A stretch of DNA of 64,000 nucleotides from Abiotrophia defectiva ATCC 49176 (GCF_037041345.1 NZ_CP146287.1:1057501-1121500); one strand, 5' to 3'. Shown: positions 1 to 8,103, counted from the stretch's first letter. Notes: a model not told the origin generated them from the sequence alone. Program-made: numbers and translations.

Positions 1-198
1 GAGCTTTGTCTCGAACATTTCTGATAAGGTGATAGCGTCCGCTACACCACCTGCAAAGCCAACTAGAACTTGGTTATGATAAATGCGTCGAATCTTGCGG
101 GCAGAGCCTTTCATAATGACTTGTTGGCCCATGGTAATTTGGCCATCACCAGCCATGGCTAGTTGATTATCTTTTTTTACAGCACAAATTGTTGTCAT
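1..198 (-). CDS. hslV: HslV (ClpQ) protease subunit, 3' part missing
   Basis: Peptidase subunit of the HslUV (ClpYQ) ATP-dependent protease, a cytoplasmic two-tier barrel fed by the HslU ATPase. Translating the minus strand from the ATG at 198 gives [20 protein letters not shown] and continues with the family signatures GDGQ-TMG and GFAGG-ADA, open to the window edge. The residue after the initiator Met is Thr, the N-terminal nucleophile position of the family. About 66 residues of roughly 175 are present. A Shine-Dalgarno AAGGAAGTG lies just upstream. It follows xerC by 24 bp, the usual xerC-hslV-hslU-codY order in Firmicutes, so hslU probably continues outside the window. Confidence 0.93.
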   Translation of the reverse strand, partial: MTTICAVKKDNQLAMAGDGQITMGQQVIMKGSARKIRRIYHNQVLVGFAGGVADAITLSEMFETKL

Positions 199-222
199 GA
201 TGGTCACTTCCTTTTAACGTGA

Positions 223-1131
223 TTATTTATCTTGCTTAGCTTGTTTAGCTCTAGGATGAGCTTTAAGGTATTGGCTGCGCAATTGGTCTTTAGTTACATG
301 CGTATAAATTTGGGTTGAACTGAGGTTGGCGTGGCCCAAGAGTTCTTGAACCGTTCTCAGATCTGCCCCTTTATTGAGCAAATGCGTAGCAAAAGAATGC
401 CGCAATTTGTGGGGATAAATCTTCAAGTTCATAGCTTGTTCTTGAACCAAACTGTTAAGTCGCGTCCGAATCTGTCTAGGTGTCATTTGAGCACCCTTGT
501 CAGTCAGTAGCAGGTATTGACTCTTCTTAGAGTCTATTTTTGGTCTTAGATGCGTTAAATAATCGCGAATGGCTTGGGTTGCCGAATCACCCAAGGGGAC
601 GATACGCTCCTTATTTCCCTTCCCTAGAACACGAATAAGTTGTACCTCTAAGTTGAGGCGATCTAAGCTCAATTCGCTCAGTTCGCTGACCCGCATACCG
701 GTCGCATAGAGAACTTCTAGAAGCATTCGGTCACGCCAGGCCGCATCATCTTCCCGCTTATATAGGGAATCAAAGAGTTGAGTCAGTTCTTCTTCATAGA
801 AGAATTGTGGTAAAGTCTTTTTCTTTACCTGATACTGAACCAATTCCATGGGATTAGTCTCAAGCCATCCCTGGCTTAAGCAGTAGGTAAAAAATGACCG
901 TAGACTGGATAATTTACGGCGGATACTAGTCTTTGCATAGGCTTGTTCATTGAGATAAGCCAAATAGAGTCTAACATCTTGATAGGCAATTTGCTTCAAA
1001 TCGCCGCCACCGCTAGTCTCAATAAAAGACTGAAAAGCCACTAAGTCTTGTTGATAGGCAACTAGGGTCTTCTGGGAATAGCGTCTTTCAACACTGATAT
1101 ATTGGAGAAAACGCGCAATAGCATCTTGCAT
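223..1131 (-). CDS. xerC: Tyrosine recombinase XerC
   Basis: Site-specific tyrosine recombinase that resolves chromosome dimers at dif, normally working with a partner recombinase and FtsK. The frame is open up to 1218 (331 codons). In that numbering the catalytic set is R176 (ATGMRVSEL), K200, H270-x-x-R273 (HKLRHS), H296 (LGHAN) and Y305 (IYTHV), all present. The family normally begins about nine residues before the FLxYxxxER motif. The ATG at 1131 (MQDAIARFLQYIS) fits this, and a possible -10 (TACACT, 1166-1171) lies upstream of it but inside the longer reading. The ATG at 1149 is an alternative start. The gene is co-directional with topA upstream and hslV downstream; trmFO, often found between topA and xerC, is absent here. 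Confidence 0.93.
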   Translation of the reverse strand: MQDAIARFLQYISVERRYSQKTLVAYQQDLVAFQSFIETSGGGDLKQIAYQDVRLYLAYLNEQAYAKTSIRRKLSSLRSFFTYCLSQGWLETNPMELVQYQVKKKTLPQFFYEEELTQLFDSLYKREDDAAWRDRMLLEVLYATGMRVSELSELSLDRLNLEVQLIRVLGKGNKERIVPLGDSATQAIRDYLTHLRPKIDSKKSQYLLLTDKGAQMTPRQIRTRLNSLVQEQAMNLKIYPHKLRHSFATHLLNKGADLRTVQELLGHANLSSTQIYTHVTKDQLRSQYLKAHPRAKQAKQDK

Positions 1132-1165
1132 AAGACCACCGACTTCCATTCTTTCTATGTCTTTT

Positions 1166-1171
1166 AGTGTA
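1166..1171 (-). promoter_or_regulatory. Possible xerC -10 element
   Basis: On the minus strand TGATACACT reads as an extended -10 (TGn-TACACT). No convincing -35 was found. It lies downstream of the topA terminator, where xerC-hslV would need its own promoter, and supports a shorter xerC start. Confidence 0.3.
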
Positions 1172-1230
1172 TCACTTTTTTGCTTTTGAAGCGACTGCCC
1201 CGCCTCATTTACTCTCATTTGTTAAGAATT

Positions 1231-1269
1231 GATAAACAAAAAGAGATTAAACCGAGGTTTAATCTCTTT
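1231..1269 (-). terminator. Intrinsic terminator of topA
   Basis: A perfect inverted repeat, AAAGAGATTAAAC (1240-1252) against GTTTAATCTCTTT (1257-1269) with a four-base loop, is followed on the minus strand by a T-rich tract (TTTTTGTTT). It sits 20 bp after the topA stop and separates topA from xerC-hslV. Confidence 0.85.
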
Positions 1270-1289
1270 CATGCCGGCAAGGGACTCAC

Positions 1290-3350
1290 TTACTTTTGAA
1301 TATCTTCTTGATAGTCACAGTGACTGCAAGCAACTTGTTTGCCCTTGCGACTTGTTTTTTCTACTAGATAGTGTTGGCAGACTGGGCAGTCGCGACCAAC
1401 TGGCTTATCCCAAGAGACAAAGTCACAGTCAGGATATCGATTACAGCCAAAGAAGAGCCGATTCTTCTTGGATTGGCGTTCGACCACTTGGCCCTGATGA
1501 CACTGCGGACAGGTCACCCCAATGGTTTTGACGATTGCTTCTGTATGGCGGCAATCTGGGAAATTGCTGCAAGCATAGAACTTACCAAAACGGCCAATCT
1601 TAATGACCATATCGTGGCCACATTCAGGACAGGCAAAACCAGCTGGCTCATCCTTGATATCAATCTTAGCTACTTCTTCTTCGGCCTTGGTTAAATTGCC
1701 TTTAAAGCCTTCATAGAAGGATTCTAGGACTTGAACCCACTGGAACTCGCCTTCTTCAATAGCATCTAGTTCCGTTTCTAAGCCAGCCGTAAACTCGGTA
1801 TTCACGATATTAGGGAAATAACTAGTCATGAGATTATTGACAATCTCGCCTAGTTCAGTTGGTTCAAACCGCTTGGCTACCATTTTGACATAGTAACGCT
1901 TGCGCAGAGTTTCAATCGTTGGTGAATAGGTAGATGGACGGCCAATCCCCTTTTCTTCTAAGACCTTAACCAAGGAAGCTTCGTTGTAACGAGCAGGTGG
2001 TTGGGTGAAGTGCTGACTTGGCTTCATATCCGCAACCTTGACTGCTTCTCCAACTTTTAAGTCTGGCAGGAAGTTATCCTTAGTTCCTTGAGATGGATAA
2101 ACCTTAAGGAAACCAGGGAATTTAATCTTAGAGCCATTTGCACGGAAGGTCGCACCATTCTGACTTAAGTCGCAACGAATGGTGTCGTAGACTGCATCTG
2201 CCATCTGACTGGCTACAAAACGTGACCAAATCAAATTATAGAGTCGATATTGGTCCTTAGTTAAGGATGCTTGGATAGACTCTGGAGTAAGTGTCACATT
2301 GGATGGTCGAATGGCTTCGTGGGCATCTTGTGCACTTTGGCTATTACGGACTACCTTGCCAGGTCCAAGGTATTCAGATCCAAAGGTCTCGTCAATATAA
2401 TCCAAGGCAGCTTGACGGGCACTTGGCGCAATACGGGTTGAGTCAGTACGCATATAGGTAATCAAACCGACTGTGTTACGGCCAAGGCTAATCCCTTCAT
2501 AGAGCTGTTGAGCGACCATCATGGTTTTGCTGGTACGGAAGCCAAGACGATTAGAAGCTTCTTGTTGTAGAGTTGAGGTAGTAAATGGGGCTTGTGACTT
2601 ACGACGACGCTCCTTCTCCTCAATCTCATCTATCTTGAATGGGGCCTTTTGATCAATTCGCGCCATCACCGTTTGGACATCTTGGTGGCTCTTAAGCTCA
2701 CGCTTCTTGCCATCCAGTGCATAAAAATCAGCCTGGAACTTGGTTTTGCCCTTAAGGAAGGTTGTGGGAATATCCCAATACTCTTCTGGTTTGAAGTTTC
2801 GGATTTCTAGTTCGCGATCAATAATCAGCTTCAATGCTGTCGACTGCACCCGACCAGCAGATAAGCCTTTTTTAACTTTCTTCCATAATATAGGTGAAAT
2901 AGAATAACCGACTACCCGGTCCAAGATTCGACGCGCCTGTTGGGCATCAACTAGTTCTTGGTCAATGGCGCGCGGATGCTTGAAGGCCTCTTTAACAGAA
3001 TCCTTGGTAATTTCGTTAAAGACTACGCGATTCTTGTCGTTTGGATCTAAACCTAAAATATAGGACAGATGCCAAGCAATTGCTTCCCCTTCGCGGTCCG
3101 GGTCGGCTGCCAAATAGACTTTTTCAGCTTTTTTGGCGTATTTGCGCAGTTCCTTAATGGTATCTCCGCGACCACGAATGTTAATGTAGCTAGGTTCAAA
3201 ATGGTTGTCGATGTCCACACCCATTTTACTCTTAGGCAAATCACGCAAGTGTCCTTTGCTGGCTACTACTTTATAGTTCTTACCCAAGTATTTATCAATA
3301 GTTTTTGCTTTTGTTGGTGATTCGACAATCACCAGATATTTATAAGTCAC
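1290..3350 (-). CDS. topA: DNA topoisomerase I (TopA, type IA)
   Basis: Relaxes negatively supercoiled DNA through a transient 5'-phosphotyrosine link. The TOPRIM domain is at the N-terminus, with E10 in [10 protein letters not shown] and D83-x-D85-x-E87 in DPDREGE. The active-site Tyr is Y299 in [10 protein letters not shown] with R301 beside it. Three C-terminal zinc-ribbon repeats (CPECG...CxxFPDC, CPQC...CxxYPDC, CPVC...CxHC) occupy about residues 575-682. Length is 686 aa, normal for Firmicutes. The start is GTG at 3350, with GAAAGGGATG about 10 nt upstream; the ATG inside that sequence is out of frame and stops quickly. A strong promoter at 3408-3436 lies directly after the dprA stop, and the gene ends at its own terminator. 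Confidence 0.97.
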   Translation of the reverse strand: MTYKYLVIVESPTKAKTIDKYLGKNYKVVASKGHLRDLPKSKMGVDIDNHFEPSYINIRGRGDTIKELRKYAKKAEKVYLAADPDREGEAIAWHLSYILGLDPNDKNRVVFNEITKDSVKEAFKHPRAIDQELVDAQQARRILDRVVGYSISPILWKKVKKGLSAGRVQSTALKLIIDRELEIRNFKPEEYWDIPTTFLKGKTKFQADFYALDGKKRELKSHQDVQTVMARIDQKAPFKIDEIEEKERRRKSQAPFTTSTLQQEASNRLGFRTSKTMMVAQQLYEGISLGRNTVGLITYMRTDSTRIAPSARQAALDYIDETFGSEYLGPGKVVRNSQSAQDAHEAIRPSNVTLTPESIQASLTKDQYRLYNLIWSRFVASQMADAVYDTIRCDLSQNGATFRANGSKIKFPGFLKVYPSQGTKDNFLPDLKVGEAVKVADMKPSQHFTQPPARYNEASLVKVLEEKGIGRPSTYSPTIETLRKRYYVKMVAKRFEPTELGEIVNNLMTSYFPNIVNTEFTAGLETELDAIEEGEFQWVQVLESFYEGFKGNLTKAEEEVAKIDIKDEPAGFACPECGHDMVIKIGRFGKFYACSNFPDCRHTEAIVKTIGVTCPQCHQGQVVERQSKKNRLFFGCNRYPDCDFVSWDKPVGRDCPVCQHYLVEKTSRKGKQVACSHCDYQEDIQK

Positions 3351-3407
3351 CTGATCGACACATCCCTTTCTCGAGCAAGGGGGCTTGCTTCAATGTAAAT
3401 CGTATCA

Positions 3408-3436
3408 ATCTTAGACGAAACCGGATCGCTTGTCAA
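3408..3436 (-). promoter_or_regulatory. topA promoter, TTGACA-17-TAAGAT
   Basis: The minus strand has a consensus -35 TTGACA (3431-3436), a 17-bp spacer and -10 TAAGAT (3408-3413). The -35 begins 5 bp after the dprA stop. The leader also holds a small GCAAG/CTTGC hairpin near 3375-3388. Confidence 0.8.
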
Positions 3437-3441
3437 CACTT

Positions 3442-4350
3442 TTAATTCTTTATTGCTTGGAGACGATAGAGAGTTTCCAGGTCTCCCAAGAAGTCTGGCA
3501 AGCTATAAATGGCATTAGCTCCCGCTTCAATTAACTGATTACATCCGGCTGAATTGGTCTCACTCAAATGTCCTGGACAGACATAAATCTCTCGATTATA
3601 CTGTAGGGCAAAATTAGCCGTGATGAGGCTTCCGCTCTTCAAGGCTGCTTCCACAACAACCAGTGCTGGTGCAATCCCCGCCACCAAGCGATTACGCATA
3701 ATAAAATGATGTTTTTTGATTCCTATATGAGGCAAATACTCTGACAAGAGCAATTGGGATTGCCCTAATTCAGCCATAAGGCTTGTATGACTTCGTGGAT
3801 AACAGGTGCCAAAGCCAGCTGGTAAGATGGCAATAGTTTTGCCGCCAGGGGAACCCAGAGCCGTTCGATGGACCATGGCATCTACTCCCAAGGCCATCCC
3901 TGAGACACAGACATAGCCTGATTGACATAAGGCTTGAGTTAAAGAACTGGCATCTTTTTGGCCTTGGAGACTTATGGCACGAGTCCCAACAATGGAAATC
4001 AGTGGCTCTTGTAACCATTCAATATGCCCTTGATAATAGATTAATAAGGGAGGCTTAGGAATCTCTAACCAAGCCCTAGGATAAGTAGGCTCTCCAATCA
4101 TAAGAGTATGCTTAGCCAAGTCCTTGACTCTCAGATAGCTTTGGTCATCCAGATAAAAATGAAAGCCTGGATTTTCTAATATGCCTTCTTCTTTCTGGAC
4201 TTCTATCAGCATGGACTGACAGTCTACAAGGCTAAGTGCATGACGATGGCAAGCTCTATTAATGGCATGCTTAAGGTAATACCAAATCTCACGATAGTTA
4301 GCACCTTCAAGGCTTAAAAGAATGAGTTGTTCCTTCATCGACAAATCCAT
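3442..4350 (-). CDS. dprA: DNA-processing protein DprA
   Basis: Binds incoming single-stranded DNA and loads RecA during natural transformation. An N-terminal helical region (about residues 1-90) precedes the Rossmann-like DprA domain, with SIVGTRAIS, the SGMALGVDAMVH block, the ILPAGFGTCYPR loop, the RNRLVAGIAPALVVVEA segment and KSGSLITA. Length 302 aa is typical. The open frame starts with TTG at 4353, but the Shine-Dalgarno AAGGGGGA is spaced correctly for the next codon, ATG at 4350. The usual Lactobacillales partner rnhB is displaced about 4 kb upstream by an inserted block. Confidence 0.94.
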   Translation of the reverse strand: MDLSMKEQLILLSLEGANYREIWYYLKHAINRACHRHALSLVDCQSMLIEVQKEEGILENPGFHFYLDDQSYLRVKDLAKHTLMIGEPTYPRAWLEIPKPPLLIYYQGHIEWLQEPLISIVGTRAISLQGQKDASSLTQALCQSGYVCVSGMALGVDAMVHRTALGSPGGKTIAILPAGFGTCYPRSHTSLMAELGQSQLLLSEYLPHIGIKKHHFIMRNRLVAGIAPALVVVEAALKSGSLITANFALQYNREIYVCPGHLSETNSAGCNQLIEAGANAIYSLPDFLGDLETLYRLQAIKN

Positions 4351-4424
4351 CAAGATTCCCCCTTCATACTATATATAGGCCAAAAGGAGAATAAAACACG
4401 TCTAAAAAAGATAAAAAGTTACAA

Positions 4425-4440
4425 GACTATATAAATAGTC
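4425..4440. other. Short perfect dyad upstream of dprA
   Basis: GACTAT-ATAA-ATAGTC is a perfect 6-bp-arm dyad in the AT-rich leader between the hairpin at 4456-4490 and dprA. It could be an operator; nothing else identifies it. Confidence 0.25.
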
Positions 4441-4455
4441 AGAAAAGCATATATA

Positions 4456-4490
4456 TAAGGGAGACTGGGATTGAATCCCTGTCTCCCTTA
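4456..4490 (-). terminator. Hairpin ending the 4506-4784 gene
   Basis: TAAGGGAGAC (4456-4465) pairs with GTCTCCCTTA (4481-4490), and GGGAT with ATCCC inside, giving a 15-bp stem with one mismatch and a three-base loop. The minus-strand 3' tail is AT-rich rather than a clean T-run, so termination strength is uncertain. Confidence 0.6.
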
Positions 4491-4505
4491 TTCTAGTTAA
4501 AGTTC

Positions 4506-4784
4506 TTATAGGGTACTTTCTTTAGATAAGCTATCTAGCAAGTCAAGCCCTTGGCGGGACATACCATCAATAATGAAGTGATATGGCTGCCCTTGGTCAT
4601 CATAGAGAATAAGACCTGACAAATAGCCTTCGTGCTTAAGGTATTCTAAAGCTGAAATCACTTGGTCCTGGCTGTAAGAATGTGCCTCTACAAAGTCTAA
4701 TAGGTTTTCCAATTCGAAATGAACGGGCAGCTGACGATCAAGCGCTAAAAGTAAGTCCCTCACTAGAGATTTTCTTGGTCTCAT
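4506..4784 (-). CDS. Small wHTH-like hypothetical protein (DUF2513-like)
   Basis: Function unknown. The ATG at 4784 gives 92 residues and follows Shine-Dalgarno AAAGGGAG by about six bases, so the longer open frame to 4826 is not needed. The helical N-terminal half (KSLVRDLLLALD, then a DQVISALEYLKHEGYL helix pair) and the C-terminal hairpin (YHFIIDGMSRQGLDLLDSL) resemble the DUF2513 winged-helix family of small Firmicute and phage proteins; that assignment is tentative. It has its own strong promoter with a cre-like sequence in the spacer (4894-4922) and a leader of about 100 nt, so it is transcribed apart from the VTC genes beside it. Confidence 0.7.
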   Translation of the reverse strand: MRPRKSLVRDLLLALDRQLPVHFELENLLDFVEAHSYSQDQVISALEYLKHEGYLSGLILYDDQGQPYHFIIDGMSRQGLDLLDSLSKESTL

Positions 4785-4893
4785 AACACTCTCCCTTTCT
4801 GATGAATAAACCAGGCATGATACCACTCATTTTGTTAACATATGAGCATTTCTTCGCAAAATAGATTCTTGCTTTAAAATATAGTATATAACT

Positions 4894-4922
4894 ATCATAA
4901 AGCGTTTTCAATCAGCTGTCAA
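4894..4922 (-). promoter_or_regulatory. Promoter with cre-like box for the 4506-4784 gene
   Basis: Minus-strand -35 TTGACA (4917-4922), 17-bp spacer, -10 TATGAT (4894-4899). The spacer and -10 are overlapped by TGAAAACGCTTTAT (4897-4910), which follows the CcpA site pattern TGnAAnCGnTnnCA except for the last two bases. Catabolite control is therefore plausible. Confidence 0.65.
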
Positions 4923-4933
4923 GTAAGTATAAA

Positions 4934-4966
4934 TAAGCCAGCAGACTAAATAAATCTACTGGCTTA
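4934..4966 (-). terminator. Terminator after the DUF4956 gene
   Basis: TAAGCCAG (4934-4941) pairs with CTGGCTTA (4959-4966), extended by AGA/TCT around a one-base bulge on each side. It begins 8 bp past the DUF4956 stop. The minus-strand tail TTTATACTTACTT is moderately T-rich. Confidence 0.65.
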
Positions 4967-4974
4967 GGAGTTAT

Positions 4975-5658
4975 CTAAAGTGTCTTCTTCTTCTTGGCTA
5001 CCTTACTCAAGCTAACTTTAGCTAAAGTATTGTAGGCCTGAAATTGATTAATAAAGGTATGGTCGCTAACCTCACGCTTAAGGTCCACGATATAGTCTAA
5101 CTTAAGCAAGGCATCGCCATCTTCAAAAGATATGGAGGCCAGTTCTACAGACTGACAAAGCGCTTCAAAAATCCCCTCAAAGAGCAAATCATAATCTTGG
5201 TCAGCCGAAATTTTCACAGTCAGATAGCGCCGTGATTGGCTTGTATTAGCAAAATTGACATGTTCCAAAATCAAGAGCAGACAGGTCAAAACAAGGGTAA
5301 AGCCAAGGGCTAGGAAGATATAGCCCATCCCACAGGCTAAACCGATGGCAGTCGCCATAAAAATAACTAGCATCTCCTTGTCGCCCCCTGCCGCTGAACG
5401 AAAACGAATGAGGCTAAAGGTCCCGGCTACAGCCACACTGGTACCCAAATTACCGTTGACTAAAAAGATAATCATGGCAATGATAGTTGGCAAAAGAGCC
5501 AAAGTAATAACAAAATCCTTTGTATAAAGCGTCTTATACTTATAGACCCAAGCCAACCAGAGACCATTTAGTAAAGCCACTAGCAGTGACATCATTAACA
5601 TTTCAGGCTTAGCATTGGCTTCATTTGCCACATAAACTGAATTGAATAATTGGTTCAT
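4975..5658 (-). CDS. DUF4956 family membrane protein
   Basis: Integral membrane protein of unknown function, 227 aa. Predicted membrane segments lie near residues 20-38, 49-67, 97-116 and 115-131. Between them is the family hallmark FSLIRFRSAAGG (81-92). A cytoplasmic C-terminal domain of about 90 residues follows and ends in a Lys-rich tail. Bacterial DUF4956 proteins are commonly paired with VTC-domain proteins, as here: the VTC gene ends 15 bp upstream. Shine-Dalgarno GGGAGGTAGG precedes the ATG. The pair likely forms one membrane complex, and its transcription appears to be under BlaI-type operators at 6424-6550. Confidence 0.88.
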   Translation of the reverse strand: MNQLFNSVYVANEANAKPEMLMMSLLVALLNGLWLAWVYKYKTLYTKDFVITLALLPTIIAMIIFLVNGNLGTSVAVAGTFSLIRFRSAAGGDKEMLVIFMATAIGLACGMGYIFLALGFTLVLTCLLLILEHVNFANTSQSRRYLTVKISADQDYDLLFEGIFEALCQSVELASISFEDGDALLKLDYIVDLKREVSDHTFINQFQAYNTLAKVSLSKVAKKKKTL

Positions 5659-5673
5659 AAACCTACCTCCCTA

Positions 5674-6405
5674 TTATAAAGCCAAGCGAACTTCTGAAGC
5701 TTTTAAAGTTTTAGAATAGGCTTGGCCGTATTTAGAGAAAGAAATTTCTTCAACTTGATGACGGTTCAAGATTTCAACCATCCAGTCAGGTTGATCGCCA
5801 TTGACCTTGATTTCTAGAATAACTTGATTTTCCTCGATTAATGGTTCTCCATGCCGCCCAGCTGTTAAATCTAAGGCGTAGTTTCGGTAAACAACTTCGC
5901 GGTCAATGGTTACACGAACCTTAGGATCTTCAATTCCACGATAGGAGTGGCGATTATAACCAATAAACATCATTGGCTTAAGTGCTACGTAGCGACGTTG
6001 TAGCTCTAATAAGGTTAATTGCAACTCTGGGTTAGCATCTGGATGAGCTTTGGTAGGATGGGCGACATAGTGAATGATATCTGCCATATCGGCTACAAAA
6101 CGGTACTTATGCCCCACTTCTAAAATCTTCTTCTTAATCTCTAAGAAGGCAAAACTATCAGACTTAGGCTTAGCATCATAGGTTCTCATTCGGACTTTCT
6201 CGCGTCCATGTAATCTAGCTAATGAATCTTCCACTAAGTCATAGTCTACATTATCAAAATACAAGTTACTTATCGTCGAGACAGGGTAGTCATCTGGCAC
6301 CAGGTGTTGACTAAACTCCTTCTCTAATGCCGCCATGGTCTTGGCATCCACTAAGTATTTACTCTCGATACGCTGGAAATTCTTTTGAACTTTATGCTCT
6401 TTCAT
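5674..6405 (-). CDS. VTC-domain protein (polyphosphate polymerase-like)
   Basis: Triphosphate-tunnel (TTM) fold protein related to the catalytic domain of yeast Vtc4, which makes polyphosphate from ATP. Charged tunnel motifs are visible in order: E14-S-K16, R72-M-R74, E89-I-K91, R152 (YNRHSYR), D168, E198-I-K200 and S224-K225. The 243 aa match a stand-alone VTC domain with no SPX domain. The product is probably cytosolic and attached to the DUF4956 membrane partner encoded 15 bp downstream. Whether the substrate is ATP/polyphosphate or another nucleotide cannot be read from sequence. Shine-Dalgarno TTAGGAGGAG precedes the ATG. Four TACA-N2-TGTA-like sites lie in the 150 bp upstream. Confidence 0.88.
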   Translation of the reverse strand: MKEHKVQKNFQRIESKYLVDAKTMAALEKEFSQHLVPDDYPVSTISNLYFDNVDYDLVEDSLARLHGREKVRMRTYDAKPKSDSFAFLEIKKKILEVGHKYRFVADMADIIHYVAHPTKAHPDANPELQLTLLELQRRYVALKPMMFIGYNRHSYRGIEDPKVRVTIDREVVYRNYALDLTAGRHGEPLIEENQVILEIKVNGDQPDWMVEILNRHQVEEISFSKYGQAYSKTLKASEVRLAL

Positions 6406-6423
6406 TTTTACTCCTCCTAATTC

Positions 6424-6433
6424 TACATATGTA
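6424..6433. promoter_or_regulatory. BlaI/MecI-type operator, site D
   Basis: TACATATGTA, a perfect dyad flanked by C and G, matches the TACA-N2-TGTA core recognised by BlaI/MecI repressors. It lies about 20 bp upstream of the VTC start codon, a roadblock-like position. Confidence 0.65.
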
Positions 6434-6479
6434 GTATATAGATGATAAAGATAAGCTCTCTAGGAGCTAATGAATATAC

Positions 6480-6489
6480 TACATTTGTC
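6480..6489. promoter_or_regulatory. BlaI/MecI-type operator, site C
   Basis: Plus strand TACATTTGTC, one mismatch from TACA-N2-TGTA. Its reverse, GACAAATGTA, has the same one-base deviation as the site in front of blaI (8532-8541). Confidence 0.55.
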
Positions 6490-6501
6490 GTTTATAACTA
6501 T

Positions 6502-6515
6502 ATTCTACACTTGTA
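6502..6515 (-). promoter_or_regulatory. BlaI/MecI-type operator, site B, with VTC -10
   Basis: TACACTTGTA (6506-6515) is a perfect TACA-N2-TGTA dyad. On the minus strand its end overlaps -10 TAGAAT (6502-6507), the same operator/-10 overlap seen at the blaI promoter. The -35 is weak (TTGAAT with a 19-bp spacer). This is the probable promoter of the VTC-DUF4956 operon. Confidence 0.6.
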
Positions 6516-6540
6516 GTTTTTTTACAATTCAAGTCAATTT

Positions 6541-6550
6541 TCCATTTGTA
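6541..6550. promoter_or_regulatory. Degenerate BlaI-type half operator, site A
   Basis: TCCATTTGTA differs from TACATTTGTA by one base. It could be a weaker fourth site in the same array. Confidence 0.3.
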
Positions 6551-6584
6551 ATACGATTGTTATATTTGCAAAACCACATACAAA

Positions 6585-6621
6585 AAGTCTAGCGAGAGCT
6601 CTGTCGTCTCTCGCTAGACTT
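6585..6621 (-). terminator. Terminator of the blaI-blaR1-like operon
   Basis: AAGTCTAGCGAGAG (6585-6598) is perfectly complementary to CTCTCGCTAGACTT (6608-6621) with a nine-base loop. The minus-strand continuation TTTTTGT is a T-run. It begins 19 bp after the sensor gene stop. Confidence 0.9.
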
Positions 6622-6639
6622 CAAATCTATATTTGTTTA

Positions 6640-8088
6640 TTAATCATCTACATCCGGATCGTCTGGGTCATCCGGATCGTCTGGGTCATCCGGATCATCC
6701 GTGTCATCTTTGTCATCAGATTCATCGTCATCGCTATCTTTCAAGATGGACTGCACATTGAGTAAAGGTCTAAATACTGACGGTGCCTGTGACGACTCTG
6801 CATTAGAAGTTTGGCTAGCTACATGTTCAGAACTTGTGACGCTCTCACTTGGTTGAGAATTCGAGACTAAAACTTGGTTGGTCTCATGAACTCGTAAAAT
6901 TTGCCCATCTATCACACTAATTTGGTACTGATAAATGGTATTCTGATATTGGAAAGCCACAAAATAGCGATCCTGGGATAGCTCTATTTCTAAGGCTTGC
7001 ACCTGGTCAGGCGTCAGGCCAGCCTCTGCTAAAGCATAATCTCGTGCTTGATCACTAGAAATTTTTGGCTCACTTATCTGATTCTCTACCACTTGATTGG
7101 CAGGAGGTTGTGCCATTACAAAGACAGAACGCGATAGTAAGACCAAAGCGGCAACTCCTAGAATGGCAAGAACAGACAAGAATCTAATCGGATAGCGATT
7201 ATCCATAATAGCAAGAATACGTCGCTTGAGGTTAAAGCGATTAGAATAGAAACAAGTTGTTAAAGCCACTTGGTTTTTTTTGCTTCGGTCAATCATGGTC
7301 AGGATTGTCTCACCATAAAAGATGCGATAACTAACATCTTGTTGAGCTAATACGGTAGCATCACAGTACATTTCCCCTGCTTCCAATAACTCCTTGCTTG
7401 CGAAACGAACCAATGGGTTGTACCAGTAGAGACTCTTAATAAACATGGCTAAAAGACTAACATAAACATCTCCGTGCTTATAGTGGACCAATTCATGATG
7501 GAAGATTAAACTAAATTCTTCCTCTGTGTAGTCAAGCTCAGGAAGCACAATGGTTGGATTTCTGAAGCCAAATAAGAGAGGACTGTGAACCAACGGGCAA
7601 TAAATTAGGCCAATTTCGCGTTTTACACCCACAAGATCTTGCATCTCAGCTAAGGTTTCCCAGATGGCTAAATCTTCAACAGGGTCGCCCCATCGCTTGA
7701 GCATGGTCTGGAACTTGATGTAACTATAGAGCTGACGCCCAAGATAAATCAAGACACCTAATAGCCAGACCAACAAGATAGCATGTAAAATGTTAAAAGA
7801 CCATGCAGAAGTCGGCACTGATGCTCCTGAAGCTTCTATTGGTGTCGACCCCATATGAGCCGGAGCTGAGGTCGGAAGTAATGGTGCGGGTGGTTGCACC
7901 TCAATTAAGCCTAGATTAAAGGCTGGTCTGAATGGTAACAAGAGGCTCAGGATAACCCCAATCCAAATATAATATTTACTACGGACTGACAGCCGATTCT
8001 TGAAGAGCATAAAACAAATACTGACAAGTGGGATTAAGCAAGAAACTGACAAGCTAGTCAAAAAGAAGTTAAAGAGTAAATCTTGCAT
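6640..8088 (-). CDS. BlaR1/MecR1-like M56 metalloprotease with PepSY and Asp-rich tail
   Basis: Membrane sensor-protease of the BlaR1 type, expected to inactivate its BlaI partner by proteolysis when stimulated. It has N-terminal membrane segments (about 10-29, 40-57, 98-117), a cytoplasmic M56 zinc-protease domain with H198-E199-L-V-H202 and EAGEMYCD (E236-D243) as the likely third-ligand region, and a fourth segment (301-325). The outer part is not a penicillin-binding domain. It is a PepSY-like domain (about 345-405), a Ser-rich linker and an acidic C-terminus (451-482) built from DDP repeats. What it senses is unknown; PepSY domains bind or inhibit peptidases and cations might bind the tail. 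It begins 15 bp after blaI. Confidence 0.88.
   Translation of the reverse strand: MQDLLFNFFLTSLSVSCLIPLVSICFMLFKNRLSVRSKYYIWIGVILSLLLPFRPAFNLGLIEVQPPAPLLPTSAPAHMGSTPIEASGASVPTSAWSFNILHAILLVWLLGVLIYLGRQLYSYIKFQTMLKRWGDPVEDLAIWETLAEMQDLVGVKREIGLIYCPLVHSPLLFGFRNPTIVLPELDYTEEEFSLIFHHELVHYKHGDVYVSLLAMFIKSLYWYNPLVRFASKELLEAGEMYCDATVLAQQDVSYRIFYGETILTMIDRSKKNQVALTTCFYSNRFNLKRRILAIMDNRYPIRFLSVLAILGVAALVLLSRSVFVMAQPPANQVVENQISEPKISSDQARDYALAEAGLTPDQVQALEIELSQDRYFVAFQYQNTIYQYQISVIDGQILRVHETNQVLVSNSQPSESVTSSEHVASQTSNAESSQAPSVFRPLLNVQSILKDSDDDESDDKDDTDDPDDPDDPDDPDDPDVDD
6651..6704 (-). repeat. 18-bp tandem repeat coding the Asp-Asp-Pro tail
   Basis: Three consecutive 18-bp units, CATCCGGATCGTCTGGGT twice (6651-6668, 6669-6686) then a diverged third (6687-6704), encode repeated DDP triplets. 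The near-identity of units suggests the tail length can change by slippage. Confidence 0.75.
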
Positions 8089-8103
8089 CTAGTCCCCTCC
8101 TCA

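Noticed and set aside
6651-6704. CRISPR-like short repeats
   Set aside because: Tandem 18-bp units without spacers, in frame within a coding sequence.
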